Program-made: the position numbers and the translations under genes
Shown: in pieces, positions 39,826-47,787 of the stretch
Numbering within the stretch: position 1 is the first letter of the stretch
Layout of the letters: every line of letters begins with the position of its first letter
Assembly: GCF_014643375.1 (NCBI RefSeq)
Contig: NZ_BMJJ01000001.1
Span: 434,001-498,000, forward strand
Direction: 5' to 3'
Length of the DNA stretch: 64,000 nt
DNA from: Aureimonas glaciei
GTDB taxonomy: Bacteria > Pseudomonadota > Alphaproteobacteria > Rhizobiales > Rhizobiaceae
Notes under the pieces: model-generated
Databases searched by the model: none
Told to the model about the DNA's origin: nothing
What the model saw: only the letters and a program-made list of their open reading frames with translations

Positions 39826-41175
39826 ATGCCCGGCCTTCTGATCGCCGCGCCGTCTTCCGGCGCCGGCAAGACCAGCGTGACGCTCGGCCTGCTCCGCGCC
39901 TTTCGCCGTGCCCGCATCGCCATGGCCTCGGCCAAGGCCGGGCCGGACTATATCGATCCGGCCTTTCATGCGGCCGCCGGCGGTCGGCCCTGCGTCAATC
40001 TCGACCCGTGGGCGATGCGGCCGGACCTTCTGTCCGTCCTGGCGGCCGAAGCGCTCTGGCCCACCGAGGCGGGGCATTCCGCTGCCGAGGGGCTCGTCGT
40101 AGAAGGCATGATGGGTCTCTTCGACGGCGCCGCCGATGGCACCGGCGCTTCCGCCGATCTCGCGGCGACGCTCGGGCTTTCCGTCGTGCTGGTGGTCGAC
40201 TGCGCGAAACAGTCGCATTCCGCCGCCGCCTTGGTGCGCGGCTTTCGCGACCACCGTGCCGACGTGGCCCTGGCCGGCGTCGTCCTCAACCGCGTCGGCA
40301 GCCCCCGGCATGCCGCCATGCTGGTTCAGGCGATCGCGCCGCTCGGCGTGCCGGTCCTCGGCGTCCTGCCTGCCGACCCCGGTCTCGGCCTGCCCGAACG
40401 CCATCTCGGCCTCGTCCAGGCGATGGAACACGCCGATCTCGAAGGCTTCCTCGAGCGCGCCGCCGACTGGGTGTCCTCCGGCCTCGATCTGGCGGCTCTT
40501 CGCGCGCTGGCCCGCCGAGGCCCCGGCAACGGTCCTGACGGAAGCGACGGCGCCGCGACGCGACAACCGTCCGCATTGGCGGTGCCGCGGCTGGCGCCGC
40601 TTGGCCAGCGCATCGCCGTCGCCCGCGACACCGCCTTCGCCTTCGCCTATCCGCATCTCCTCGGCGGCTGGCGCCGAGCGGGCGCCTCGCTGTCCTTCTT
40701 CTCGCCGCTCGCCGACGAGGCGCCCGACCCTGATGCCGACGCCGTCTATCTGCCCGGCGGCTATCCCGAACTGCATGCGGGGCGGCTGGCGGTGGCCAGG
40801 CGCTTTGCCGAGGGAATGCGCGCCGCGGCCAGTCGCGGTGCCGCGATCTATGGCGAGTGCGGCGGCTACATGATGCTGGGCGATTCGATCGAGGACGCGG
40901 ACGGCATTCGCCATGCCATGCTCGGCCTGCTGCCGCTGTCGACGAGTTTTGCCACGCGCCGCCGCCATCTCGGCTATCGCCGGGTGGCGATGTCGGGCTT
41001 TCCCTGGGACGGGGCGCTCGCGGCGCATGAATTCCACTATGCTAGCATCGTCCACGAGGGCGCGGCAGAACCGCTGCTGCGCGCCAGCGACGCCGCGGGC
41101 ACGGATCTCGGCCCGAGAGGGCTCCGGATCGGGCGCGTCGGCGGCTCGTTCCTGCACGTGATCGACCGGGCATGA
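39826..41175 (+). CDS. cobB: Cobyrinate a,c-diamide synthase (CobB/CbiA)
   Basis: Glutamine-dependent amidation of the a and c carboxylates. 449 residues from the ATG at 39826 (GCGGAGG ahead). N-terminal APSSGAGKTSVTLGLLRAF P-loop and SAKAGPDYIDPAFHAAA; then VVEGMMGLFDG; the C-terminal class I amidotransferase domain has DAVYLPGGYPELHAGRLA, AIYGECGGYMMLGDS (nucleophile Cys) and LGYRRV with AAHEFHYAS. A longer frame from 39769 lacks similarity. The gap downstream to 41479 carries a PAL-C element. Confidence 0.94.
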   Translation: MPGLLIAAPSSGAGKTSVTLGLLRAFRRARIAMASAKAGPDYIDPAFHAAAGGRPCVNLDPWAMRPDLLSVLAAEALWPTEAGHSAAEGLVVEGMMGLFDGAADGTGASADLAATLGLSVVLVVDCAKQSHSAAALVRGFRDHRADVALAGVVLNRVGSPRHAAMLVQAIAPLGVPVLGVLPADPGLGLPERHLGLVQAMEHADLEGFLERAADWVSSGLDLAALRALARRGPGNGPDGSDGAATRQPSALAVPRLAPLGQRIAVARDTAFAFAYPHLLGGWRRAGASLSFFSPLADEAPDPDADAVYLPGGYPELHAGRLAVARRFAEGMRAAASRGAAIYGECGGYMMLGDSIEDADGIRHAMLGLLPLSTSFATRRRHLGYRRVAMSGFPWDGALAAHEFHYASIVHEGAAEPLLRASDAAGTDLGPRGLRIGRVGGSFLHVIDRA

Positions 41176-41200
41176 GGAAGGGCCCGACTCCACCGACGTT

Positions 41201-41408
41201 CCGATCTCCCCCCTTGAGGGGGAGATGGCCGGCAGGCCAGAGGGGGGTGTGCGGGCGCGGCGTCGCGAGCGCAGCTTCTGAAACGCTGCCGCCCTCAGTC
41301 TTCAGCAGACAAGAGAGCAGCGACGACGGACGCGGAAGCTTTGGCAGACGCCGGCGCTTTACCCCCCTGTGCCCTGCCGGGCATCTCCCCCTCAAGGGGA
41401 GAGATCGG
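41201..41408. repeat. PAL-C element between cobB and cbiB
   Basis: 208 bases filling most of the 304-base gap 41176-41479. It begins CCGATCTCCCCCCTTGAGGG and ends CTCAAGGGGAGAGATCGG; the inner arms GGCCGGCAGGCCAGAGGGGG and CCCCCTGTGCCCTGCCGGGC are again inverted. The ends match the copy inside cbiG-cobJ closely, while the central 100 bases differ. No gene is supported in the gap; GATCATGCC (41471-41479) leads straight into the cbiB start. Confidence 0.88.
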
Positions 41409-41479
41409 CAGGCTGACGGGCGTCGTCAGTCGTCACCGACGCGATGCGCTGACCGCTTCAGCGGCCGGAAGATCATGCC

Positions 41480-42457
41480 ATGACCGCGCATTTCCTCGCC
41501 CTTCTCCTCGGCACGCTGCTCGACCGCATCGTCGGCGATCCCGACTGGCTCTGGCGGCGCTGGCCGCATCCGGTGGTGTGGATAGGCCAGGTGATCGGCT
41601 GGATGGACCGGCGGTTCAACCGCGAAGACCTCTCCTTCGCCGCGCAGCGGCGCAACGGCGTCGTCGCCGTGATCGCGCTGCTGGCTGCGGCCATCGCGCT
41701 CGGGGCGGGGCTGCATGCGTTGTTGGCCCGCCTCGGCTGGGTGGGGATCGGGCTCGAAGCCGTCGTCGTCGGCATCTTCCTGGCACAGAAGAGCATGGCC
41801 GAGCATGTCCGGCGGGTGGCCGAGGCGCTCTCCTCCGGCGGGCTCGCCGAAGGGCGGCGCGCCGTGTCGATGATCGTCGGGCGCGATCCCGACCAGTTGG
41901 ACGAGGCCGGCGTCTGCCGCGCGGCGATCGAGAGTCTCGCCGAAAACGCGTCGGACGGCATCGTCGCGCCCTGGCTGTTCTATCTCGTCTTCGGCCTGCC
42001 AGGGCTCCTCGCCTACAAGGTGCTGAACACGGCCGATTCGATGATCGGCCATATGAGCGAGCGCCACCGCGCCTTTGGCTGGGCCGCGGCACGGCTCGAC
42101 GATCTGGCCAATCTCCTGCCGGCGCGGCTGAACGCCCTCGCCTTCGCCGCGCTCGCCCCGACGCTGCCGGGCTCGCGGGGTTTCGCCCATGCGTGGGCCG
42201 TCGCCCGGCGCGATGCCGGGCTGCACCGCTCGCCCAATGCCGGATGGCCGGAAGCGTCCGCCGCCGCCGCGCTCGGCCTCGCTTTGGGCGGCCCGCGCCG
42301 CTACGGCACCCTCATCGTCGACGCGCCGCTGCTGCATCCCGAAGGACGGCTGCAGGCGACGGCCGCCGACATCGACCGCGCGATCGTGCTGCTGCGCCGG
42401 CTGTCCAACCTCCTGATCGCCGCGGCGCTGCTCCTCTTCGTCCTCAGCCTGCGCTGA
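41480..42457 (+). CDS. cbiB: Adenosylcobinamide-phosphate synthase CbiB/CobD (membrane protein)
   Basis: Attaches aminopropanol (phosphate) to adenosylcobyric acid. 325 residues with about five hydrophobic stretches. Signatures: GTLLDRIVGDPDWLWRRWPH with PVVWIG, FLAQKSMAEHVRRVAEAL, ARRAVSMIVGRDPDQLDEAGV-like RRAVSMIVGRDPDQLDEAG, RAAIESLAENASDGIVAPWL, KVLNTADSMIGHMSERHRAF and DDLANLLPARL. The 3' end overlaps the convergent cobS by 14 bases. Confidence 0.94.
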   Translation: MTAHFLALLLGTLLDRIVGDPDWLWRRWPHPVVWIGQVIGWMDRRFNREDLSFAAQRRNGVVAVIALLAAAIALGAGLHALLARLGWVGIGLEAVVVGIFLAQKSMAEHVRRVAEALSSGGLAEGRRAVSMIVGRDPDQLDEAGVCRAAIESLAENASDGIVAPWLFYLVFGLPGLLAYKVLNTADSMIGHMSERHRAFGWAAARLDDLANLLPARLNALAFAALAPTLPGSRGFAHAWAVARRDAGLHRSPNAGWPEASAAAALGLALGGPRRYGTLIVDAPLLHPEGRLQATAADIDRAIVLLRRLSNLLIAAALLLFVLSLR

Positions 42458-43223
42458 GGGCGAGCGCGAAGCCGAAGAGGCCGGCGATCTCGGTCAGCTG
42501 CTGCGCGGCACCGAGGCAGTCGCCGGTCTGGCCGCCGAGCCGGCGGATCAGGAATTTGCGAAACTGGCCGAGGACGAGGAGGCCCAGGAGCAGCGGCAGC
42601 ACCGCGCCGGCGGGGCCCGCGGCGACGGCGCCACCGACGACGAGGAGGGCGGCGCCGAGACCGGCCGCGACCCGGCCGGTACGCGCCGCCGGCTGTCCCA
42701 CCCGCGCGGCGATGCCGCTCTCGCTGGCGCTGGGTAGGCTCGACCAGAGCCATGCCATGGCGCCGCGGCTGGCCGCAGCGACGGCGAGAAAAGCGAGCGC
42801 CGCGTGGCCCGCATTCCCGGCAGCGAGGTCGGCCAGCAGCGAGACGCGCAAGAGCAGCGACAGGACCAGCGCCAGCGCGCCATAGGCGCCGATCCGGCTG
42901 TCCTTCATGATGGCCAGCGCCCGGTCTTTCGGATGATGCCCGCCGAGGCCGTCGGCGACGTCGCCGAGCCCGTCCTCGTGCAGCCCGCCGGTGACGGCGA
43001 CGAGCAGCGCGACCGCCAGGATCGCGGTGGTCGCCGGCGACAGGCCGAGCGCATCGAGGGCGACGACCAGGCAGGCCGAGGGCAGGGCCGCGACGAGGCC
43101 GGCAAGCGGAAAGGCATGGGCGTCGCGCCCGAGCGGATGCTCGCCGGAAAAGGCGCGCGACACCGGCGGCAGCCGGGTGAGGAAGGCGAGGGAGCGAAGC
43201 GTGGCGGCGAGGATGTCGGGCAT
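42444..43223 (-). CDS. cobS: Adenosylcobinamide-GDP ribazoletransferase CobS (CobV)
   Basis: Last assembly step, joining AdoCbi-GDP with alpha-ribazole (phosphate). 259 residues, multi-pass membrane protein. The N-terminus ILAATLRSLAFLTRLP and the motif TGGLHEDGLGDVADGLGGHH (GGxHxDGxxDxxDG) define the family; MKDSRIGAYGALALVLSLLL follows. The start at 43223 is the first ATG giving this N-terminus; the frame reaches 43403 through repeat-bearing sequence. Here cobS means the P. aeruginosa/E. coli sense, not the cobaltochelatase subunit of the same name. Confidence 0.93.
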   Translation of the reverse strand: MPDILAATLRSLAFLTRLPPVSRAFSGEHPLGRDAHAFPLAGLVAALPSACLVVALDALGLSPATTAILAVALLVAVTGGLHEDGLGDVADGLGGHHPKDRALAIMKDSRIGAYGALALVLSLLLRVSLLADLAAGNAGHAALAFLAVAAASRGAMAWLWSSLPSASESGIAARVGQPAARTGRVAAGLGAALLVVGGAVAAGPAGAVLPLLLGLLVLGQFRKFLIRRLGGQTGDCLGAAQQLTEIAGLFGFALALSAG

Positions 43224-43234
43224 CAGTCGTGATA

Positions 43235-43292
43235 GCCCGGCGCGCCGTCGCCCGCCAAGCCCGGCGCGCCGTCGCCCGCCAAGCCCGGCGCG
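43235..43292. repeat. 24-base tandem repeat between cobS and cobT
   Basis: Unit GCCCGGCGCGCCGTCGCCCG+CCAA occurs twice exactly (43235-43258 and 43259-43282), with a further 10 bases of a third copy to 43292. It lies 12 bases before the cobS start in the 284-base divergent gap, which must also hold both promoters. The rest of the gap to 43507 is plain high-GC sequence. Confidence 0.85.
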
Positions 43293-43507
43293 AACGGCCC
43301 GGCCGGGTGCCGGCCGCCTTGCGGTCGTCCCGCAGAGCCCTCCTGCCGCGCCCTGTGGACATTGGGCCATCGCCGTCCCGGAACGATCGCTTGCGGCAAG
43401 CACGGCGCGATGATCGGGCAGCGCACCTTACCTGTACAGCGGCGGATCGGCGCTTTACAGCAGGCGCCTGTCCGCCATTCCCGGCTCTCCCGGGCGAAAG
43501 AGTGATC

Positions 43508-44524
43508 ATGTCCGCCACCGGCCTTCCCTTCGACGACATCCGCGCCCTCGTCCGGCAGATGCCGGGGCCCGACGTCGCCGCCGTGCGCGCCAAGCGCGAG
43601 CGCGAGGCGCAACTCACCAAGCCTGCCGGCTCGCTCGGCCGGCTCGAGGAAATTTCCGAATGGCTGGCCGCCTGGCAGGGGCGCGTTCCCGCCGTGACGC
43701 GGCCGCTGGTGGCGATCTTCGCCGGCAATCACGGCGTGGCCGCCAAGGGCGTCTCGGCCTTTCCGCCGGAGGTGACGGCGCAGATGGTCACGAACTTCGC
43801 CGCCGGCGGGGCGGCGATCAACCAGATCTGCGCCGCCTACGATCTCGGCCTGAAGATCTTCGACCTGGCATTGGAAGTGCCGACGGACGATTTTTCGGAA
43901 GGGCCGGCGATGGACGAGCGCACCTGTGCCGCCACCATGGCCTTCGGCATGGAATGCCTGATGGGCGAGCCCGATCTTCTGTGCATCGGCGAAATGGGCA
44001 TCGGCAACACGACCGTCGCTGCGGCGATCTTTGCGGCCTTGTTCAAGGGCGAGACGGCCGACTGGGTCGGTCCCGGCACCGGCCATGGCCCAGAGGGCAT
44101 CGCGCTGAAGACGCGGGTGATCGAGCAGGGGCTGGTGCTGCACGCCGCTCATCTCGGTGACCCCCTGGAAGTGCTGCGCCGGCTCGGCGGGCGCGAGATC
44201 GCGGCGATGGCCGGGGCGATCCTCGCCGCGCGCCTGCAGCGCGTGCCTGTCATCGTCGACGGCTATGTCGCCACTGCCGCTGCCGCCATCCTCTGGTCGA
44301 TCGACGCGCGCGCGCTCGACCACTGTTTGTTCGGCCACGTCTCGGCCGAGCCCGGCCATCTCGCGGCGCTGGAGGCGATGGACAAGGTCCCTCTGCTCGC
44401 CCTCGGCATGCGGCTCGGCGAAGGCACCGGCGCGGCGCTGGCCGCCGGCATCGTCAAGGCTGCAGCCGCCTGCCATTCGGACATGGCGACCTTCGCGATG
44501 GCAGGAGTTACCGCCCGCGATTAA
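43508..44524 (+). CDS. cobT: Nicotinate-nucleotide-dimethylbenzimidazole phosphoribosyltransferase CobT
   Basis: Makes alpha-ribazole phosphate from the lower-ligand base. 338 residues. Marks: LTKPAGSLGRLEEISEWLAA, VAIFAGNHGVAAKGVSAFP, TAQMVTNFAAGGAAINQIC, LCIGEMGIGNTTVAAAIFAA, and ALGMRLGEGTGAALA with the catalytic glutamate. The ATG at 43508 follows GAAAGAG. It is divergent from cobS and is the last cobalamin gene of the locus in this direction. Confidence 0.95.
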   Translation: MSATGLPFDDIRALVRQMPGPDVAAVRAKREREAQLTKPAGSLGRLEEISEWLAAWQGRVPAVTRPLVAIFAGNHGVAAKGVSAFPPEVTAQMVTNFAAGGAAINQICAAYDLGLKIFDLALEVPTDDFSEGPAMDERTCAATMAFGMECLMGEPDLLCIGEMGIGNTTVAAAIFAALFKGETADWVGPGTGHGPEGIALKTRVIEQGLVLHAAHLGDPLEVLRRLGGREIAAMAGAILAARLQRVPVIVDGYVATAAAAILWSIDARALDHCLFGHVSAEPGHLAALEAMDKVPLLALGMRLGEGTGAALAAGIVKAAAACHSDMATFAMAGVTARD

Positions 44525-44776
44525 GCCAGTCAGTCACGCTAGTGCCCATTACTGATACAACCATAGCGATATTACCGATGCTCAGTGAGCCACTATGAAT
44601 AATGGCAAGATTTGGGCAAGTCCACCTGCAGGTGGTCAGCAATGCCCGCTGGCAAAGCAGGATCGACTGCTTCGGCAGCCGAGCCGCTATTCATCGACCT
44701 CGCAGCAATTCAAACACTCTTTCTTCAGAATAATGACGCTAAGTTGAGCTGGCGATCAACGGAGGAGCGTATCCCC
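44525..44776. other. A+T-richer intergenic region with a perfect palindrome
   Basis: 252 bases whose first 110 are much richer in A+T than any nearby stretch (TGATACAACCATAGCGATAT, TACCGATGCTCAGTGAGCC, ACTATGAATAATGG). It contains the perfect 14-base palindrome CCACCTGCAGGTGG (44622-44635) and, further on, a second A+T-rich patch (ATTCAAACAC to AATAATGACGC) just ahead of the next gene. No gene is convincing. It probably holds the promoter and an operator for the downstream two-gene unit. Confidence 0.55.
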
Positions 44777-45295
44777 ATGGCCAGCAGTATTTCCCGACGG
44801 CGCCTTCTGTCGCTGGCTGCCGGCGTGCTCGTCATCCCGCCTGTCGCCTCAGTGGCCGCGCTTGCCGCGTCCCCGGGAGCGCCGCTGCTGCGCGTCGGCG
44901 GCCGCATCACCCGTCCCACCGAGGGCACGGAGGCGGTGTTCGATCGGGAGGGGCTCGAGGCTCTGGGCACGGAGAGTTTCGCGACGTCGACCCCCTGGAC
45001 CGAGGGCGTCTCGATGTGGGAAGGCGTGCCGCTGGCCGTTCTGATGGAGGCCGTGGGCGCGTCGGGGACGACGATCCGTGCCACGGCCCTCAACGACTAC
45101 GTCGCCGACGTGCCGATGAAGGGCCTGCGCGAAGAGGGCGCCATCCTGGCCATGCGCCGCGATGGGAAACCGATGCCGATCAGCAACAAGGGGCCTCTGT
45201 TCATTCTCTATCCCTTCGACGGCCATCCCAAGCTCCAGCAGCAATCGGTCTTCATGCGGTGTGCCTGGCAGATCGCGCGGCTCGACATCCTTTGA
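44777..45295 (+). CDS. Exported molybdopterin-dependent oxidoreductase-fold protein, probably non-catalytic
   Basis: 172 residues. The N-terminus SISRRRLLSLAAG followed by a hydrophobic stretch looks like a Tat (or Sec) signal ending near residue 31, so the protein is probably periplasmic. The rest resembles the sulfite-oxidase-type molybdopterin domain: LRVGGRITRP, MWEGVPLAVLMEAVGASG, RATALNDYVADVPM, GKPMPISNKGPLFILYPFD and the end VFMRCAWQIARLDIL. The cysteine that binds molybdenum in true sulfite oxidases is not in its normal place; the only cysteine is near the C-terminus. GGAGGAG precedes the ATG. Its stop shares a base with the GGDEF-EAL start (TGATG), suggesting a periplasmic input partner. 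The cofactor is unproven. Confidence 0.8.
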   Translation: MASSISRRRLLSLAAGVLVIPPVASVAALAASPGAPLLRVGGRITRPTEGTEAVFDREGLEALGTESFATSTPWTEGVSMWEGVPLAVLMEAVGASGTTIRATALNDYVADVPMKGLREEGAILAMRRDGKPMPISNKGPLFILYPFDGHPKLQQQSVFMRCAWQIARLDIL

Positions 45296-47235
45296 TGGAA
45301 CCGCTGCGGGCGCCACGGCACAGGGCGCAACGCGAATACCGGTGGGAACTGCCGCTCCTGGTGACGACGGCCGCCCTCGGTCTGGCGGCCGCGGCGATGC
45401 TCTTCTTCAGTACCCAGTACATGAAGGGCATCTCCATGTCGGCGGAGAACAACGTCATCTATGAGGTGATGACGACGTCTCCGGAACTGACCCGGCTGCA
45501 GGCGACGATCGCCGCCCGCTTCCTGCCGGGAAGCGACGTCACCGACGCGGAAGTGGCCCTGCGCTTTGCCATCATCGAGAACCGGATGGAGGTGCTCGGC
45601 ACGGAAACCTCGCGCCGCCTGCGCCAGGACAGCGCGGAAGCGACGGAGTTGATCGAGCGCATGCGCAGCGCCGTCGCCTCGGTGGCACCGCGGATGCAGG
45701 ATCTGCAGAGCGCGGCAGACGCGGTCGAAGTGCTCAGGGTCTTCCAGCCGCTGAACGTCCAGGCGACGCGGCTCGCGGCCCTCACCACATCGTCCGCGGC
45801 GACGCGGATCGCAGCCAGCGAGCAGAAGCTCATCGACATCTACTGGCTCTTGCTGGCCGAGATCCTCGGGCTTCTGGCCTGCGGCATCGTCCTCATCGTC
45901 CTGTTGAAGCGCACCCGCCGCAAGGCGCAGGACAGCGCCGCCATCGACTTTCTGACCGGTCTGCCGAACCGGCTGCACTTCAGCACCGCGCTGGCGGCCG
46001 AGTTCGACAAGGACGAGCCGAACGACACGCTGACCGTCGTCATGCTGGATCTCGACCTGTTCAAGAACGTCAACGACACGCTCGGCCATGCGGCCGGCGA
46101 CCGTCTTCTGCGCCTGGTGGCCGAAAGGCTTTCGCCGCTTCTGTCGGACGCGCAGCTGTTTGCGCGCCTCAGCGGCGACGAGTTCGCCGCCATCTTCCGC
46201 TCACCGCACGCCCAGGCCCTCGCCCAGGTCGCGGCGCGGCAGATCCGCTACGCCTTCGGCACGCCTTTCGACATCGCCGGGACGCTCGTCAACTGTTCGG
46301 TCAGCATCGGGATCGCCGTGTGCGGCCCAGGAGACGATACGCCGGAAGACCTTCTGAAAAACGCCGACCTGGCTCTCTATGCGGTGAAGGACGATCGTCG
46401 GGGCGACATCCGCCTCTACGAGCCCGCCCTGAAGGTGGCCTACCTCGCCCGGCAGACCCTGTCGAAGGACCTCGAATCGGCGCTCGACAACGACGAGTTC
46501 GAGATGCACTTCCAGCCCGTCGTCTCGTTGACGACCGGGCTCACCCGCAGTTTCGAGGGGCTGATCCGCTGGCGCCACCCGCTGCGGGGCATGGTCTCTC
46601 CGGCCGATTTCATCCCGGCCGCCGAGGAGACGGGCCTGATCCTGCCGATCGGCCGCTGGGTGATCGGCCAGGCCTGCTCGGTCGCCCGGGCCTGGCCCGA
46701 AGCCGTCGGGATCGGCGTCAACCTGTCGGCCCGCCAGTTCGTCGATCCGCAGCTCGGTCCTTCGATCGTCGAGGCCCTCACCCTTTCCGGCCTCGAACCG
46801 AGCCGGCTGACCCTGGAAATCACCGAGACGGCGCTGATCCAGAACGATCACTCGGTTCTCGGCACGCTGAACGCCCTGCGCGACATCGGGGTGAAAATCT
46901 CGCTGGACGATTTCGGCACCGGCTATGCTTCGCTCAGCTATCTCACCCGCTTTCCCTTCGACACGATCAAGATCGACCAGTCCTTCGTCCGGGGATCGCT
47001 GGAGCACAAGAACAGCGAGACCATCGTCAAGGCCATCTGTGATCTGGCCGCCAGGCTCGGCATGTCGACCGTCGCCGAAGGCATCGAGACCGAGGCGCAG
47101 CGGGCCATGGTCCGCGCGGCCGGCTGTGCCGACGGCCAGGGCTACCTGTTCGCCCGCCCTATGCCCGCGGCAGAGGCGCTGGCGTGGCTGAAGGCGGAAA
47201 CGCTGCCCGAGGCGCTTCGGGCGTCGGACCGCTAG
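45295..47235 (+). CDS. Membrane GGDEF-EAL cyclic-di-GMP protein
   Basis: 646 residues. TM1 about 19-40; a periplasmic, mostly helical domain about 41-180; TM2 about 182-204; GGDEF about 212-380 with DFLTGLPNRLHF and LDLDLFKNVNDTLGHAAGD. The active-site loop is RLSGDEF (293-297), S replacing the first G, a variant that can still be active; there is no RxxD inhibitory site. EAL about 385-635 shows FEGLIRWRHP (EGL for EAL), NLSARQF, LEITETAL, LDDFGTGYASLSYL, KIDQSFV and AEGIET, so phosphodiesterase residues are present. It is coupled to the exported upstream protein. Net activity (making or breaking c-di-GMP) cannot be told. Confidence 0.9.
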   Translation: MEPLRAPRHRAQREYRWELPLLVTTAALGLAAAAMLFFSTQYMKGISMSAENNVIYEVMTTSPELTRLQATIAARFLPGSDVTDAEVALRFAIIENRMEVLGTETSRRLRQDSAEATELIERMRSAVASVAPRMQDLQSAADAVEVLRVFQPLNVQATRLAALTTSSAATRIAASEQKLIDIYWLLLAEILGLLACGIVLIVLLKRTRRKAQDSAAIDFLTGLPNRLHFSTALAAEFDKDEPNDTLTVVMLDLDLFKNVNDTLGHAAGDRLLRLVAERLSPLLSDAQLFARLSGDEFAAIFRSPHAQALAQVAARQIRYAFGTPFDIAGTLVNCSVSIGIAVCGPGDDTPEDLLKNADLALYAVKDDRRGDIRLYEPALKVAYLARQTLSKDLESALDNDEFEMHFQPVVSLTTGLTRSFEGLIRWRHPLRGMVSPADFIPAAEETGLILPIGRWVIGQACSVARAWPEAVGIGVNLSARQFVDPQLGPSIVEALTLSGLEPSRLTLEITETALIQNDHSVLGTLNALRDIGVKISLDDFGTGYASLSYLTRFPFDTIKIDQSFVRGSLEHKNSETIVKAICDLAARLGMSTVAEGIETEAQRAMVRAAGCADGQGYLFARPMPAAEALAWLKAETLPEALRASDR

Positions 47236-47393
47236 AGGGCTCGGCTCGTCGGCCTGTGACGGGACAGACTTGCCCCGGATCCTCGCGCCCACCGTGCCTG
47301 TCTTCGCAGCGTCGGTCCCGGACCGGGCGATCCGGGCCTGCGCGCCCTTCGCTACACTGCTTCAGCTCGTCGCGGCGGGTCCGCGCGGCCGCG

Positions 47394-47588
47394 TCAGCCG
47401 TCGCGCGGCTGTTTGGGATAGGTGATGAAGAAGGTCCAGATCGAATAGGCGAAGACGCCGAGGGACAGGATCGCCCAGAGCTGTTCGCCGTGCCACAGCT
47501 CCACCGCGCTCCAGACGCCGGTGACGACGAGGATGGCGATGCGGCGCCAGAGCGGCCGGAAGAAGGGGTGGTCCTGGTTGCTGGTCAT
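47394..47588 (-). CDS. Small two-helix membrane protein, DUF3329-like
   Basis: 64 residues: HPFFRPLWRRIAILVVTGVW then a second helix LWAILSLGVFAYSIWTFFIT, ending in YPKQPRDG. The arrangement HPFFRPLWRR plus two helices recalls the N-terminal DUF3329 segment of some PhoR-type kinases, here alone. No function is assigned. It is convergent with the GGDEF-EAL gene (158-base gap, no clear hairpin). The 199 bases between its start and the LysR gene show nothing I can name. Confidence 0.7.
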   Translation of the reverse strand: MTSNQDHPFFRPLWRRIAILVVTGVWSAVELWHGEQLWAILSLGVFAYSIWTFFITYPKQPRDG

Positions 47589-47787
47589 CCGCGTGCCTCT
47601 GTCTGGGAAAGATCTGGTCCGGCCGGTGGGGCGGCGTTGCCCCCGGATAGGCGCAACCGGCCCGGGGGTAAACCCGGCACCGTCTCGCTGGCGGTGCCCG
47701 GCGACCGGTGTCTGCCTCGGCCACGCCGCCAGGGCAAACGAACGGCGGATCACGCCCTTCCTTCCCCGTCGGACGGCGGTGCGCCCC

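Noticed and set aside
43229-43507. N-terminal extension of cobT to 43229
   Set aside because: The extension is the 24-base tandem repeat and arginine-rich sequence without similarity; the ATG at 43508 gives the normal CobT start.
44525-44776. tRNA gene, attachment site or integrated element in the A+T-rich gap
   Set aside because: No cloverleaf arms, no flanking duplication and no integrase; the composition is explained by a promoter region.
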